A stretch of DNA of 64,000 nucleotides from Trichobilharzia regenti (lineage: Eukaryota; Platyhelminthes; Trematoda; Strigeidida; Schistosomatidae): assembly GCA_944472135.2 (NCBI GenBank), contig OX235263.1:3021517-3085516 (forward strand). The letters are read 5' to 3'. A model generated the notes under the pieces. It was given only the letters and a program-made list of their open reading frames with translations. It had not been told where the DNA came from and did no database searches. Below are positions 45,750 through 55,969 of this stretch, one piece after another; position 1 is the stretch's first letter, and every line of letters starts with the position of its first letter. Made by a program: the position numbers and the translations under genes.

Positions 45750-46360
45750 TCAGTGTTTTGTAGAAATTTCTTTAATTTTAGTTGATATTCTATTTGCTAT
45801 TATATCTTTATTATTATTATAATTTAGGCATCTTTAATGAACTGTGGTAATTCCATTGATCTTACTTAACAAATTGATATTATTTTGATAAAAACACCAA
45901 TATTGTTCATGACTACTATTCTAGAATATTCTATGTATATAAACATGCATATATAATTGTAAAGCCAGAAGGGGAAATTATTCAAAAGAAAATTCTTTGT
46001 TCAATTATTTTGTTAATTATGATAAAGTTGAAAACTCATGAATTTGATCACATTGATCAACTGAAATATTTTGATTACAGAGTTATTACAGAGTGTTATT
46101 GCCAACAGCAAAAAAAACAAACAAAAGAAACCACTTGAAATTTATACATTGACGAAATGTACACTGAGAGAAAGTGAATAAAGATTCGAAATGTTCAGAA
46201 TTCTATGCTACATTGATTGATACAATTGATCATTGAACTGTTTTCAAAAAATACAAATAAACAAAATTCTTATTATTTTTCTTATTTTAAAATTGGACAC
46301 TCTTCATGTATGCTTTGCAATGCTTTGCTTTTGTCTTGAATTTCTGTTTTTTGTCAAATC
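45750..46360. other. End of the 32.5-kb intron, no element recognised
   Basis: AT-rich, leading to the acceptor at 46363. Confidence 0.4.
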
Positions 46361-46363
46361 AAG

Positions 46364-46642
46364 TTAACAAAGAATTTACAGTGCACAGTTTAGCTGAGAA
46401 ACGTTTACAAGCCAGAGTTGGTGATTATTATGAATGTCTGTCAGAGACTCAAATTATATTTGATACGGAGGATAACAATAACAGCACCAACAACAGTAAA
46501 ACAATTGTTGATCAGCGTAATAGCCAGTCAAGTACCTTCAAACAGTCAGCTGAGAAAAATAATTTAAGGATAATTATGAGTTTGAAAAATGTCAAATCTC
46601 AGGCATTTGCTGATGTCAATGTTCCAGAATTCACTGGTGCAA
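46364..46642 (+). CDS. Second LAMP-like gene, membrane-proximal luminal exon
   Basis: Acceptor AAATCAAG ends at 46363; donor GCAA|GTAAGT starts at 46643. The exon is 279 bases and both ends fall after the first base of a codon, exactly as in the matching exon 230-394 of the first gene. It encodes VNKEFTVHSLAEKRLQARVG, then D-Y-Y-E-C, an inserted Asn/Ser-rich loop, NLRIIMSLKNVKSQAFADV and a final FTGA. The Y-x-C and Q-A-F landmarks align with Y-Q-C and F-Q-A-F of the first gene. The partner Cys and membrane-span exon must lie downstream; I could not find it before 64000, so the next intron is longer than 17 kb. The intron before this exon is about 32.5 kb. Confidence 0.7.
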
Positions 46643-46924
46643 GTAAGTGGGTTATTTATAATTAGCAAGTTTAAAAATAATAGCACGTTAAATAATCCAC
46701 TGAAGTGATTTATTTTGCTTAATTCAGCATATTAGTTTCTTTTTTGAGAAATATCGCAATGATTTTCTTTGTCACTTTTTAGTATCATACGTTTTTGGGA
46801 TTATTTCGTTCTGTGAGCTGAATAGATAGTTTGATTGGGGAACTTCACTGTCCTGTAAGACATCATTTTCGTTGCTAAGTTTATTTGCGTCGAGAGAGAC
46901 AACCGAAGCCCAACAGTTAAACCA

Positions 46925-47720
46925 TTCAGCCTAGGAAACATAACAACACCGAAAACATCCTGACTGACTGCGATTCAACATAGATATTTAACATAGAGCT
47001 GCAGCAGTTCAAGTTGCCACACTCCATATACCACACAATAGATGATGGAAGAGAGATAAAATAGGGATTCCAAAGAATTATAATAGGCAGAAAATTGAGG
47101 GACTGTCGCTGACCATGCACATGGTCCGGGGTTTGATACCCTACCCCCGACGCACACCTGATATCTATGGTCGGCCTGCAAAATTTGGGCTACCGATGTC
47201 ACATGCTGAAAATTCCATACCTGTAGCGAAAAATACGGTGTGGAATCAAGCTGTAATCAAAAATAAAAAAATGAAAATAAAAAACATGTAAGAACATTAT
47301 GGTTTGGTGGATATTGGAGATCACAAAGAGTAAATGCATCTGCTCCACTGAGAACCACTTTAAGCCTTTATACCAGTCGTCTCCATCAATTGGTTCTGAC
47401 CGCCTTGAGGACCCTAGTGAGCCAGTCTAAACCTTCCTAGGTGGCTAACACTAACTGTTAAAGATTTTATGGACTGATTCCAAGTTTCAGTTTGACCACC
47501 ACTAGCCGTTTTCCGATTTGATCCATTGTCAGGTGACATCACTCACCGCAGAAGGCGACTACTAGTCATGCGTAACACACGTCTAAGCTATTGCAGTCGA
47601 CGTAATTCTACACCCTAATCGACTGATTTTCCCTACAACCAAATACTCTACGCTTACCCTCATTATTACTACTCACTTAACACTCGAGATCAAAAGCGTC
47701 CAAATAGGCTAAAAATCGTC
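46925..47720 (-). mobile_element. RTE subfamily C fragment split by a SINE
   Basis: 3' UTR (GTGGCAACTTGAACTGCTGC on the minus strand) at 46980-47030 and C-terminal block at 47290-47720, interrupted by the SINE-1b at 47096-47290. Confidence 0.55.
47096..47290 (+). mobile_element. SINE-1b copy, head shortened
   Basis: GACCATGCACATGGTCCGGG through TCTATGGTCGGCCTGC to AATTCCATACCTGTAGCG and an A-rich tail. Confidence 0.7.
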
Positions 47721-47724
47721 TCCA

Positions 47725-48035
47725 CGTTCCTTACTATGTTTTGATGTAGTACTTTACATAATTCAATCGTTCAATGAGTTTGAATAGATTATTTTCGTTG
47801 TTTGAATTGTTCCCCTTACTCCAATTGTTGTTATAATTATTTGTATTAGACAGTGGTTGGAATAATGGAATAATTATTAAGATAATGAAGTCATGATGAA
47901 CGTTGCAGATTTTAATCTATTTCTACTATTATTTCTGTGATCTGAAGTTTTCTTAGTCATTGGAGGCATATTTTTACTGGGTGAGGTTGCTAGCACGCCT
48001 AGTAAACTAATTGATCTCACTGCTATATTAAACTT
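47725..48035. other. No gene seen
   Basis: AT-rich intronic DNA. Confidence 0.35.
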
Positions 48036-48039
48036 TCTA

Positions 48040-48365
48040 CAGTTTGGTTTGTAAGGGTTAGTTATGTTTTTACGAGTTGATCACGAATTGATATCAGCTA
48101 GAGAACCATTGAAAACCAAAGAGTACTGGACAGCTGCTGTTCCATCCTAGTTTGGGAATCATCGGTAGTACGCACTCACTGGGATTCTAACTCAGGGCCT
48201 TCCAGTTACAAGGCAAGCTCGTATACCATTCAGCCACTGGGGCCTCGAATCCCAGTGGGTGCCAATGATTCACAAACTAGGATGAAACAGCAGCTGTCCA
48301 GTACTCCCTGGTTTTCAATGTTTCTCTAACTGATATCAATCCGTTATCAACTCGTAAAAATATAT
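48040..48365. mobile_element. SINE-3 foldback
   Basis: Arms 48070-48165 and 48265-48365 are inverse copies holding GAGTACTGGACAGCTGCTGT and its complement; a tRNA-like core lies between. Both hammerheads have an extra CAG in stem III (ACAGCAGCTGT). Confidence 0.6.
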
Positions 48366-48369
48366 TAAA

Positions 48370-48880
48370 CTTAATTTAATGAGAGCCCTTGAAAATCAAA
48401 TGCCACATTGACTTGTTTATCCACAAGTGTTTCTGTAACAGAAGAAGGCAAGAAGCCTGATAATATACTTAATTATTGAGGAAAATCACACTATATTTAT
48501 ACATCTTTAGCCACATTTATTGTCGGTTAGGTCAACAGATAATAAACTGATCTGACTGGTTGTGGATTTCTTGAAAGTTGAAAATGGCTGTTGATTTTCT
48601 GAAGGTTACACTTTGAGGTTGTTTCCTGACCACAATACAGGCTAGATCCAGTTTGGAGAAATAAACGCTTCTACTTCTGTAGCCACTGGGATGAAATGCT
48701 ATTTTCAATTTCGGCTACTTTCTATCATTCAGCGTTTTACATACTACTGGTCATTCGCACACACCACATTTTTAAACTACCCGAACAAATGAATGCATGA
48801 CACAGAACAAATATATAGACAACACGAGAGAGAGGGAAATCAAGAGAAAGTATTTGTACTTAATGTGACGACTTGTTGAA
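48370..48880. other. No gene seen
   Basis: Unassigned intronic DNA. Confidence 0.35.
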
Positions 48881-48884
48881 TCAA

Positions 48885-49715
48885 TAAGTCTGTTTGTATG
48901 TTTTCGACATAGAACTTTACACCGATGTGCGGCAGTTAAAGTCGCCACACTCCATGTACCACACAAAGCAAGAGAAGAAGGTAGAAGAAATGCATAAGAG
49001 ACATGGTAAACAGAGGTGTGATACAAATGAGTAGTAATATCAAAAAACAATATATGGAAATCATAAGTCACAAGGAGTGGATGCATCTGCGCTGTCATTG
49101 AAAACGATTTTGATCCATATCACCAATTGTTTACAACCATTGCTTTTTTCCATCCCGAGGACCCTAACCAGGAAGTCTACACTTTCCTACGTGGGTTAAA
49201 CTAACTGTTGTATCTTTCATTGACTGGTGACATGTTTTTGTTTGACCTTCGCTAGCTGTTTTCCAGCCTGACCCTATGTCAGCTAACATTGTCCTTCGAG
49301 GAAGGCGATGACTAGGCATACGTAACACATGTCCTAACCATCTCCGTCGATGTAATTTCACATCCTCGTTGATTGGTTTCCCCTGGTTCCCTAGAACTCG
49401 ACGCCTAACCTCAATATTACTCACCTTATTATGCCACCTCACACGGGAGATAGAGCACAGGCACCTATGATTAAACACAGTTAATCTTTTCATGTCTTCC
49501 ACTCTCAATGGCCAGGTCTCACATCGATAAAGGAGGACGGAGCGGACTGATGAGCAGTACACCCTCCCTTTGGTCGATAGCCAGCTGGATATCACGTCTA
49601 CGCCAGGGACGGCGTAAGCTGGCATATGAGAAACTAGCCCTCTGTATCCGTGGTGAGATTTCGTCAGAGATCAACCCGTCGGGGCTGATCGTTAAGTACA
49701 TTAAGAGAAGAGTTC
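48885..49715 (-). mobile_element. RTE subfamily C 3' copy
   Basis: Minus frames: [80 protein letters not shown], then the 3' UTR. Frameshifted but relatively well kept. Confidence 0.75.
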
Positions 49716-49719
49716 TATC

Positions 49720-50270
49720 TTTTGCTATTTTGAGGTTTGTATTTATATGAGAACGAAAATCAAATCTTGTTTTAATTTTAACTTATCAAAAAATGAGAAG
49801 ACACAAAATAATAAATATCGTTTATACACGAAGTCCCCTTCATAAATTTGAATAGAGAATGAACGAACATTAGTGCGGAATAACATGGATCCATTTTCTT
49901 TCGTCGGTCCCCTACAACTGAGTGGAGTTTGCAGCCTTTAATAAAACAAGTTATAATACAGATTTTAACATACCTATGTTCATCACATAGGTATCAGTCC
50001 CCCCTAGTAAGGGTAGTTGTAAGAATGTCATTATAAGATAAATATAAGCACGACAATCTAAAGTAAATTATTACAATTTATATATACACATATATTATAA
50101 TGATGTTTCTCGGGCAAATAAATTACGTGTATCTTTGAGAAAAATTACACTGGAGAGAACGCTAAGAAGAGCTTATTTTAAGTTATTTGAATTTGTAACA
50201 AAAGGTTTTCAATTGAAGAGAGAGAGAATAGTTTATACCTATGAATTATCAAACATCTGGTAGACGCATG
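49720..50270. other. Spacer between divergent RTE copies
   Basis: Includes the short inverse pair ACATACCTATG/CATAGGTAT at 49970-49993; no element recognised. Confidence 0.35.
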
Positions 50271-50274
50271 TTGA

Positions 50275-51115
50275 AAGCTTTTAAGGTAGTTAACCGACCC
50301 CGACAGACTGACTGGCGACGAAATCTCAGCACGGATCCAAAAAGCTTGAGCTGCTTTCGCTAGCTTACACAATCGCTGGCATAGGCGTGACATCCGGCTA
50401 TCAACCAAGGGACGTGTGTACTGCTCAGCAGTTCGCTCCGTCCTTCCCTATGGCTCTGAAACATGGCCAATACGAGTTGAAGACATGAAAAGGTTGACTG
50501 TTTTTGATCATAGATGTCTACGATCTCTTTCTCATGTTAGGTGGTTTAATAAGGTAAGTAATGTTGACGTTAGGCGTAGTGTTGGGCAGGCAAAGAGGGA
50601 AAATCAATCGATGAGGCTATAAAGTTACATAGATTGAGATGGCTAGGTCACGTGCTGCGCATGCCTAACCACCGCCTCCCCCGACGAGCATTACTAGCTG
50701 ATATAGGTGCAGGTTGGAAAAGAGTAAGTGGTGGCCAAACAAAAACATGGCCTCATCAATCCATGAAATCCTTGACAGTTAAACTGAGTCAGGTAGGGAG
50801 ATGCAGACTCCCGGGTTGGGGGCCTCGGGACTCTAGGAATCAATGGCTGGAGACAATAGGTGACATGGCTCAAAATCGTTGTCAATGGCGCAGATGTGTT
50901 CAGTCTCTGTAATCTTTCATATTCCTTTCTACGATTACCCATTCTGTTTCACTCTTATACTTGTCAGACTGTATTGATTCTCTTCACTCATCTTCTTGTC
51001 TATCTTTGTGTGCTATTTGGAACGTGGCAACTCGAACTGGTGCACTTCGGTGACAAGTTCTATGTTCAATCCAGACAGAAGTCTTCTTCAGTCTGCTTAG
51101 GCTGAACCCTGACCT
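50275..51115 (+). mobile_element. RTE subfamily C 3' copy
   Basis: Frames 50416-50912: [73 protein letters not shown], followed by a 3' UTR with AACGTGGCAACTCGAACTGG. Divergent partner of 48885-49715. Confidence 0.75.
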
Positions 51116-51394
51116 ATGTGCCTTGAAGGAATTCGTCATCGAACTTCAATAATCCTGATAACTCCCATCTTAATGATTGTTATTTCCGATTGTGCAACTT
51201 CTTCTCTCGACGTTTCGTTTGACTTTTATATTAGATTTAATTTGTAACTCTTCAAATTTTACTTATTTTATAATGTTATCATTTTATTGACGTTTAACAT
51301 CCGAAAAGTTTATTTTTTTTCACCTGATGGGTTTTACTCAGTCTTTTTCTTTATTATATCTGCTTCGCATAGCTGTTATTGACATATCAACTGT

Positions 51395-52110
51395 ATTATT
51401 ATTTCGTTTGATTCCTAGAGGAACATAGGGCTTCAGCTGCGCGTCTCCATTGCGTTCCCTTCTCTGCTAGAGTTTTCACCTGGCTCCAAGTCTGCCCACA
51501 AGTTTTCATCTCCTCCTGACATGACCTTCTCCAAGTCACCCTTGAACTGACGACCAACTCGCCGCTTCCGTTTCTGGTAGGTTCCACTCGAGCGATAGCT
51601 TGTCTAGTGATGTCACTTGATGGTTTCCTCAGAGTATATCTAGCTAATCCATCTACATTTCTTCCCGCCTATTTGTTGCACAATCAGTTCCTTGTTGGTT
51701 CGCTGATTGCCAGAGATCCCTGTTGCTGATCTTTCCTGGTGGGCCATCTTGTCGTGAGTACTAAGCGAAGACAGCTGTTAATGAAGGTCTCTAGTTTGTT
51801 TGAGGTGCTCTTCATGACGCGCTGGCCAAGTCTCTGACTTCCCATTGGAGTTGAAAATCCGAATCTTATTTTCATTTTGGTGCTGAGTGATGTTGACCTC
51901 CACACAGACTTGAGAGTAATGAAAGCTTGTCTTGCCTTTCCGATTCTGGCTTTGATATCCTCGTCAGTTCCGTCCATCTGTAGTTGAAACGATGCTTCCT
52001 AGGTAGGTCGGTAGGTAGGTAAAGGAGGTTGTTTCTTTCAGGTTCCTCTCATTTATGATGATTGTTGTCTGTTGTTGTTGTTGCTGTCACTGTTGGCCAG
52101 AAATGTTCAT
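51395..52110 (-). mobile_element. RTE subfamily A 3' copy
   Basis: Minus frames MDGTDEDIKARIGKARQAFI, SNKLETFINSCLRLVL and RRSCQEEMKTCGQTWSQVKT. 3' end CCTATGTTCCTCTAGGAATC. 5' truncated near 52110 beside the poly-Gln tract. Confidence 0.75.
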
Positions 52111-52474
52111 CGTAGTGGTAAACAAAAATATGTTAAAAATTCGACTTACAAGTATTTGTAGTCACTTTTTGTTCTGATCAGATTTTTTCTGCCCATTGTA
52201 ATTGACCCGTGCATCACTGATATAGTTGGCTTCAAATGGGCTAAATTGCCTTCTAGTGTCTTCTTTGAATTACATTAACCTGGCTAGGATACACTTCTCT
52301 TTTATAGGAGTGTTTGCACGCTACTCAAGTATTCTATACCATGAGACTATTTCACTTACTTTCTTGATTACCATTAATGGTATCAAATAATGATTATGTA
52401 TATGATAGGGAAGATTTGTAGCTCACGTGGATGATTTTGATGTGGTTGTGTTCTCTGAGCTGGATGTTTAATTT

Positions 52475-52513
52475 ACGAAGCTTTCATCACCCTACTGGGT
52501 GACATCTTCAGCG
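52475..52513 (-). ncRNA. Hammerhead-like motif, PLE type
   Basis: CTGAAGA, U, stem II GTCACCC/GGGTGAT, GAAA, GCTT; stem I GCG/CGT. Confidence 0.6.
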
Positions 52514-53030
52514 CATACTTCAATTCAGTGAAGTGAGCTTTTAGATTTCTCCACGAGTTTATTAGCCATCTCTCCTGATGTGTGACATTGAAGGTGATTG
52601 GTTGCTTTTGTGTATTTTAACACCCTGTAGGTGGCTACTTGTATTGGAACTGACTGTTTCCTTGACTTGAACTTTGACCTTTTGTGTGTGAGGTTTCTTT
52701 CCTATCGGTTGATAAACTTTGTCTATGCCGATGTGTCTATTAACTGATGATTCACTGGAATAGCAGGCTTCTAAAAATTCTTTTGATGTTTCCTCTGTCT
52801 AATATTTGAACGTTGTCCCAGTCGAATTGATGTCCGTGGTTGTCTGTGTGTAGTGATGTGAGGGAGTGGATATCATGTCTTCTGACGGCTAGCTTATGTT
52901 CATGGATACGAAGATGAAGAGTACGTCCACTTTAGCCAATTTAGTGTTTTTCGCAGTTGTTACAATTTATTTTGTAGATGATGTTGGCTTTATTTTCTTC
53001 TTTCCAAAACCTCACTTCAAATTGAAGTAA

Positions 53031-53070
53031 GCGCTGAAGATGTCGCCTAGTAGGGCGATGAAAGCTTCGC
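53031..53070 (+). ncRNA. Hammerhead-like motif, PLE type
   Basis: CTGAAGA, U, stem II GTCGCCT/GGGCGAT, GAAA, GCTT; stem I GCG/CGC. Confidence 0.6.
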
Positions 53071-53249
53071 AAATTAACCATTCAGCTCAGAGAACACAAC
53101 CATATCAAAATGATAATGTATGTCATGATCTGAACATGTTTTGGTTTCCGAAGGATGCTTTGGTGAATATTCTCATCTTAAAATGTATAGCTTGAAAATG
53201 ATGAATTGTTATTCAGCATTATTCAGCCCTCGTGAACAACGTCATAAAA

Positions 53250-53650
53250 TAACTTTTATATTGGTTACATCAGTTAAAGAACCATTGGAAAACCAGAAGC
53301 GACTGCTGGATTGCTGTTTCGTCAGCCTACTTTGGGACTCCTCAGCAGTACGCAGACACCACTGGCGTTCGAACCCACCACCTTCTGGTTACAAGGCGAA
53401 CTTGTAGACCGTTAAACCACTGGGACCCGATTCAATGATACTTGGATTCCAACTTTTGCTAACTTATGACATAGCTCGCCTTGTAACCAGAAGGTTCTGA
53501 GTTCCAATCCTGGTGGGTACGTACTGCTGAAGAGTCTCAAACTAGGCTGGCATAACAACTGCCCAGTACTGGCTGCTGGTTTTTCAATGCTTCTGTAACC
53601 AATGCTAGTTCACGATGAAATCCTGTAAGCAATCAATCAAATCCCTACAC
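53250..53650. mobile_element. Two SINE-3 copies, head to head
   Basis: The minus copy (hammerhead 53300-53352) has TACTG, CTGAGGA and GAAA intact, with a weak stem III. The plus copy (53470-53650) has GTACTGCTGAAGAGTCTC and CCAGTACTGG, but GAAA is lost. Confidence 0.65.
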
Positions 53651-53679
53651 ACCAATACTTGAATAACTGTTATATTGGT

Positions 53680-53930
53680 TTCAGGATTTCATCATGAGCT
53701 GACATTAGTTAGAGAGCCATTGGAAAACCTGGGAGTACTGTTTCGTCCTAGTTTGAAACCCTTCATCAGTACGCACCCACCAACACTGTTCGAACCCAGG
53801 ACCTTCTGGTTACAAGGCGAGCTCGTGTACCAGTACTCACAGGTTTTCCAATGGCTTTCTAACTAATGTCAGCTCATGATGAAATCCTGTAACCAGTCAA
53901 TCAAATCCCTTAAAACCAACACTTGAATAA
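53680..53930 (-). mobile_element. SINE-3 copy with second tail joined at the ribozyme site
   Basis: The minus unit has tail, shortened hammerhead (TACTGATGAAGGGTTTC) and tRNA-like core. It is joined at 53831 to a plus-strand tail starting CAGTACTCACAGG, which is where the ribozyme would cut. Confidence 0.6.
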
Positions 53931-53934
53931 CTTT

Positions 53935-54500
53935 TATATTGTTAGAATGGTTATACGTTTCCAGACCGTAGGTGTTACGAACTTCCTGGAATAATTTGAG
54001 CGCCAAGTCAGATTGATTCATTGTTGTTTTGTTTACATTTAAATACACCATGAAAACAAGTTGAAATGGCTAAATATGACTGCTACTCTCTGCCTGTCTC
54101 TCTGTCTCTCTGGTTATCTCTTTCCCTTACTTCTTCTCGTCAGGACATACATTAAAGAATCGATATTTGACTTGTAAAATATTTTGTAATAGAATGTTTA
54201 TCAGCAAATTATGGTTATGGTTATGATGATGATGATTGCAGAATGACTATTGTCATTGTTATTGTTTGTGCTAGGGTCACATTGACCAATGTACAAATTG
54301 ACGGCATTTCTGTTAAGTCATATGACAATTTAAAAAAATTACAAGTAAAATAAATCATGCAATAAAAATAAAATAAATAGTGAATGTTTTTTTAATTTTA
54401 AATAATTAATAGTTGAAAAAAAGTTTTCAAATGACTCTTTCGCATAAATATGTGATAATTTCGTCATTCTAAACTACGAACGAGCATTGATTAAAGAACA
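53935..54500. other. No gene seen
   Basis: AT-rich DNA with CT-rich and ATG-repeat stretches. Confidence 0.35.
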
Positions 54501-54504
54501 ATCA

Positions 54505-54645
54505 AGAATCACGCCATATTGGAAAGCTGTTTGGTCACGGTTTGGAATTCTTCAGCAGTATGAATAAGTGACCCTAACAGAGGTCGAACTTAGCAGCTTA
54601 GGGTTAAATGACGAGCCTGTTGCTCATGCAGCCACTGAGATAGAT
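54505..54645 (-). mobile_element. SINE-3-like fragment
   Basis: Minus strand TACTGCTGAAGAATTCCAAA, then CAAACAGCTTTCC; B box diverged. Confidence 0.5.
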
Positions 54646-54689
54646 AAGGACAGCCAATGGATTATAATAGTTGTCGATTTGATTTGTGT

Positions 54690-54985
54690 CATGCATACTG
54701 AATTCTATCAGTCGAATTCGCAATGTGTGGCCACGATTTGAGGTAGCTCACCATCAATCACAGTATCAAATAAAGTCATTCAGGAGTTCAGCTGCAAGCA
54801 CGAATAGCTCAGTGGTAATGTTTCTGACTGCAGAGCTGTGTAACACGGATTCGAATCTCAGAAAGGACATGAGTTCTTCCAGGATTTCAAATACTCCTTG
54901 CTGACTGATTGATGAATGAAAAGATGTATGAAATCTAAGTCTAAGGCTTCCTGTCTGTGGGCTCCAGTCACCATTATTAGATGCT
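54690..54985 (+). mobile_element. SINE-2 copy
   Basis: Head CGAATAGCTCAGTGGTAATG, B box GATTCGAATCTC, then the longer hammerhead arrangement CTGACTGATTGATGAATG with GAAA and CTAAGTC. Confidence 0.65.
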
Positions 54986-54989
54986 GCCA

Positions 54990-55645
54990 GCAACTTAACG
55001 AACGCCACTGGAACTCTAGGAATTCTATCGGAAAGTCAGTTACTAATGAGAAGTAGTTCAGCTTACAAGTGTTGATTTTCCCATGTGGGTTTCGTTTCTC
55101 GATGGCTTCATATGCGTGAACTACTGGTGAATTCCAAACTGAAGTGGGACAGCTATTCAGCACTCTTTGGTATTCAGAAGTTCTCTAAGTGATCTTAATT
55201 TTTGAATCAAATTCATAATTTGCAAATTAGTTCGTGATTGGACAAATTTTCGAGTTGACTATTTAACCATCGCTTTCTTTGAAAACTGAGATTAATTTTT
55301 AACATCTCAGTATGTGACCTGATTGAAAACATAAATGGCAGACAAGAAATCAAGAGTAGATCCACAAAACTATGTAATACTGATTGGATGGAAAATGTAT
55401 TTGCATACCTCTCACGTCAACCAGTAGTAGTTGCTGGCTAGCCAGATTGGAGTGATCTAAAGGTCACAAAGCCGTTTCGCTTATTTGTTACTGAGCCCAT
55501 CGGCGGTGTGTGCGGTTTAACTAATCTCAGTCCAAATCATCCTATTTCTGGTTAGCTGCCTATGGGAACTTGCAGTTGCGCTAAATATATATGTAGAAAA
55601 TTGGCAGAATTTGGAATTAATAGAGTGGCTATTAGATAGGGTCCT
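54990..55645. other. SINE-3-like scrap near 55130-55190, otherwise nothing seen
   Basis: CTGGTGAATTCCAAACTGAA and GGGACAGCTATTCAGCACTC near 55130-55185 resemble a very decayed SINE-3 hammerhead. Confidence 0.35.
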
Positions 55646-55649
55646 AGCG

Positions 55650-55830
55650 GCTGAATCGCCTACAAGCTCACTTTGTAACGAAAAGGTCCTAGCTTCGACC
55701 TCTGGCGGAAGCCTACTGGTGAAGAGTCCCAAACTAGACTGAAAAAAGACTTCCCATTACTGGCTGCTGGTTTTACAGTGGTTCTCTAACTGATGTCAGC
55801 CGATGGTCAATCCTATAACCAATCATATCT
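55650..55830 (+). mobile_element. SINE-3 copy, degenerate
   Basis: CCTAGCGGCTGAATCGCC core, CTACTGGTGAAGAGTCCCAA, GAAAAAAGAC, tail CAGTGGTTCTCTAACTGATG. Confidence 0.55.
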
Positions 55831-55969
55831 CTGAAAACTGAGACTGCATAACAATTCACAATCATAATTTGCGAATTAATTAGTGATTTATTCAGTTTGA
55901 GGTGCTTATTCCGCCATAGTTTCCTTTGGCAACCGAGATTTTTCCGATCACAATACACGACTTGCTAGA

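Larger units (their letters stand above)
52425..53130. mobile_element. Penelope-like 3' end with two inverted hammerhead copies
   Basis: The minus-strand PLE at 52431-53000 encodes NIIYKINCNNCEKH, RTLHLRIHEHKLAVRRHDIH and WDNVQILDRGN, the GIY-YIG block seen at 24867. Its end (52431-52537) is repeated in inverse at 53011-53113. The frame has several breaks. Confidence 0.7.

Noticed and set aside
48885..51115. Twin-priming 5' inversion of one RTE copy
   Set aside because: Both parts carry the same 3' half including UTR, so they are two copies, not one inverted insertion.
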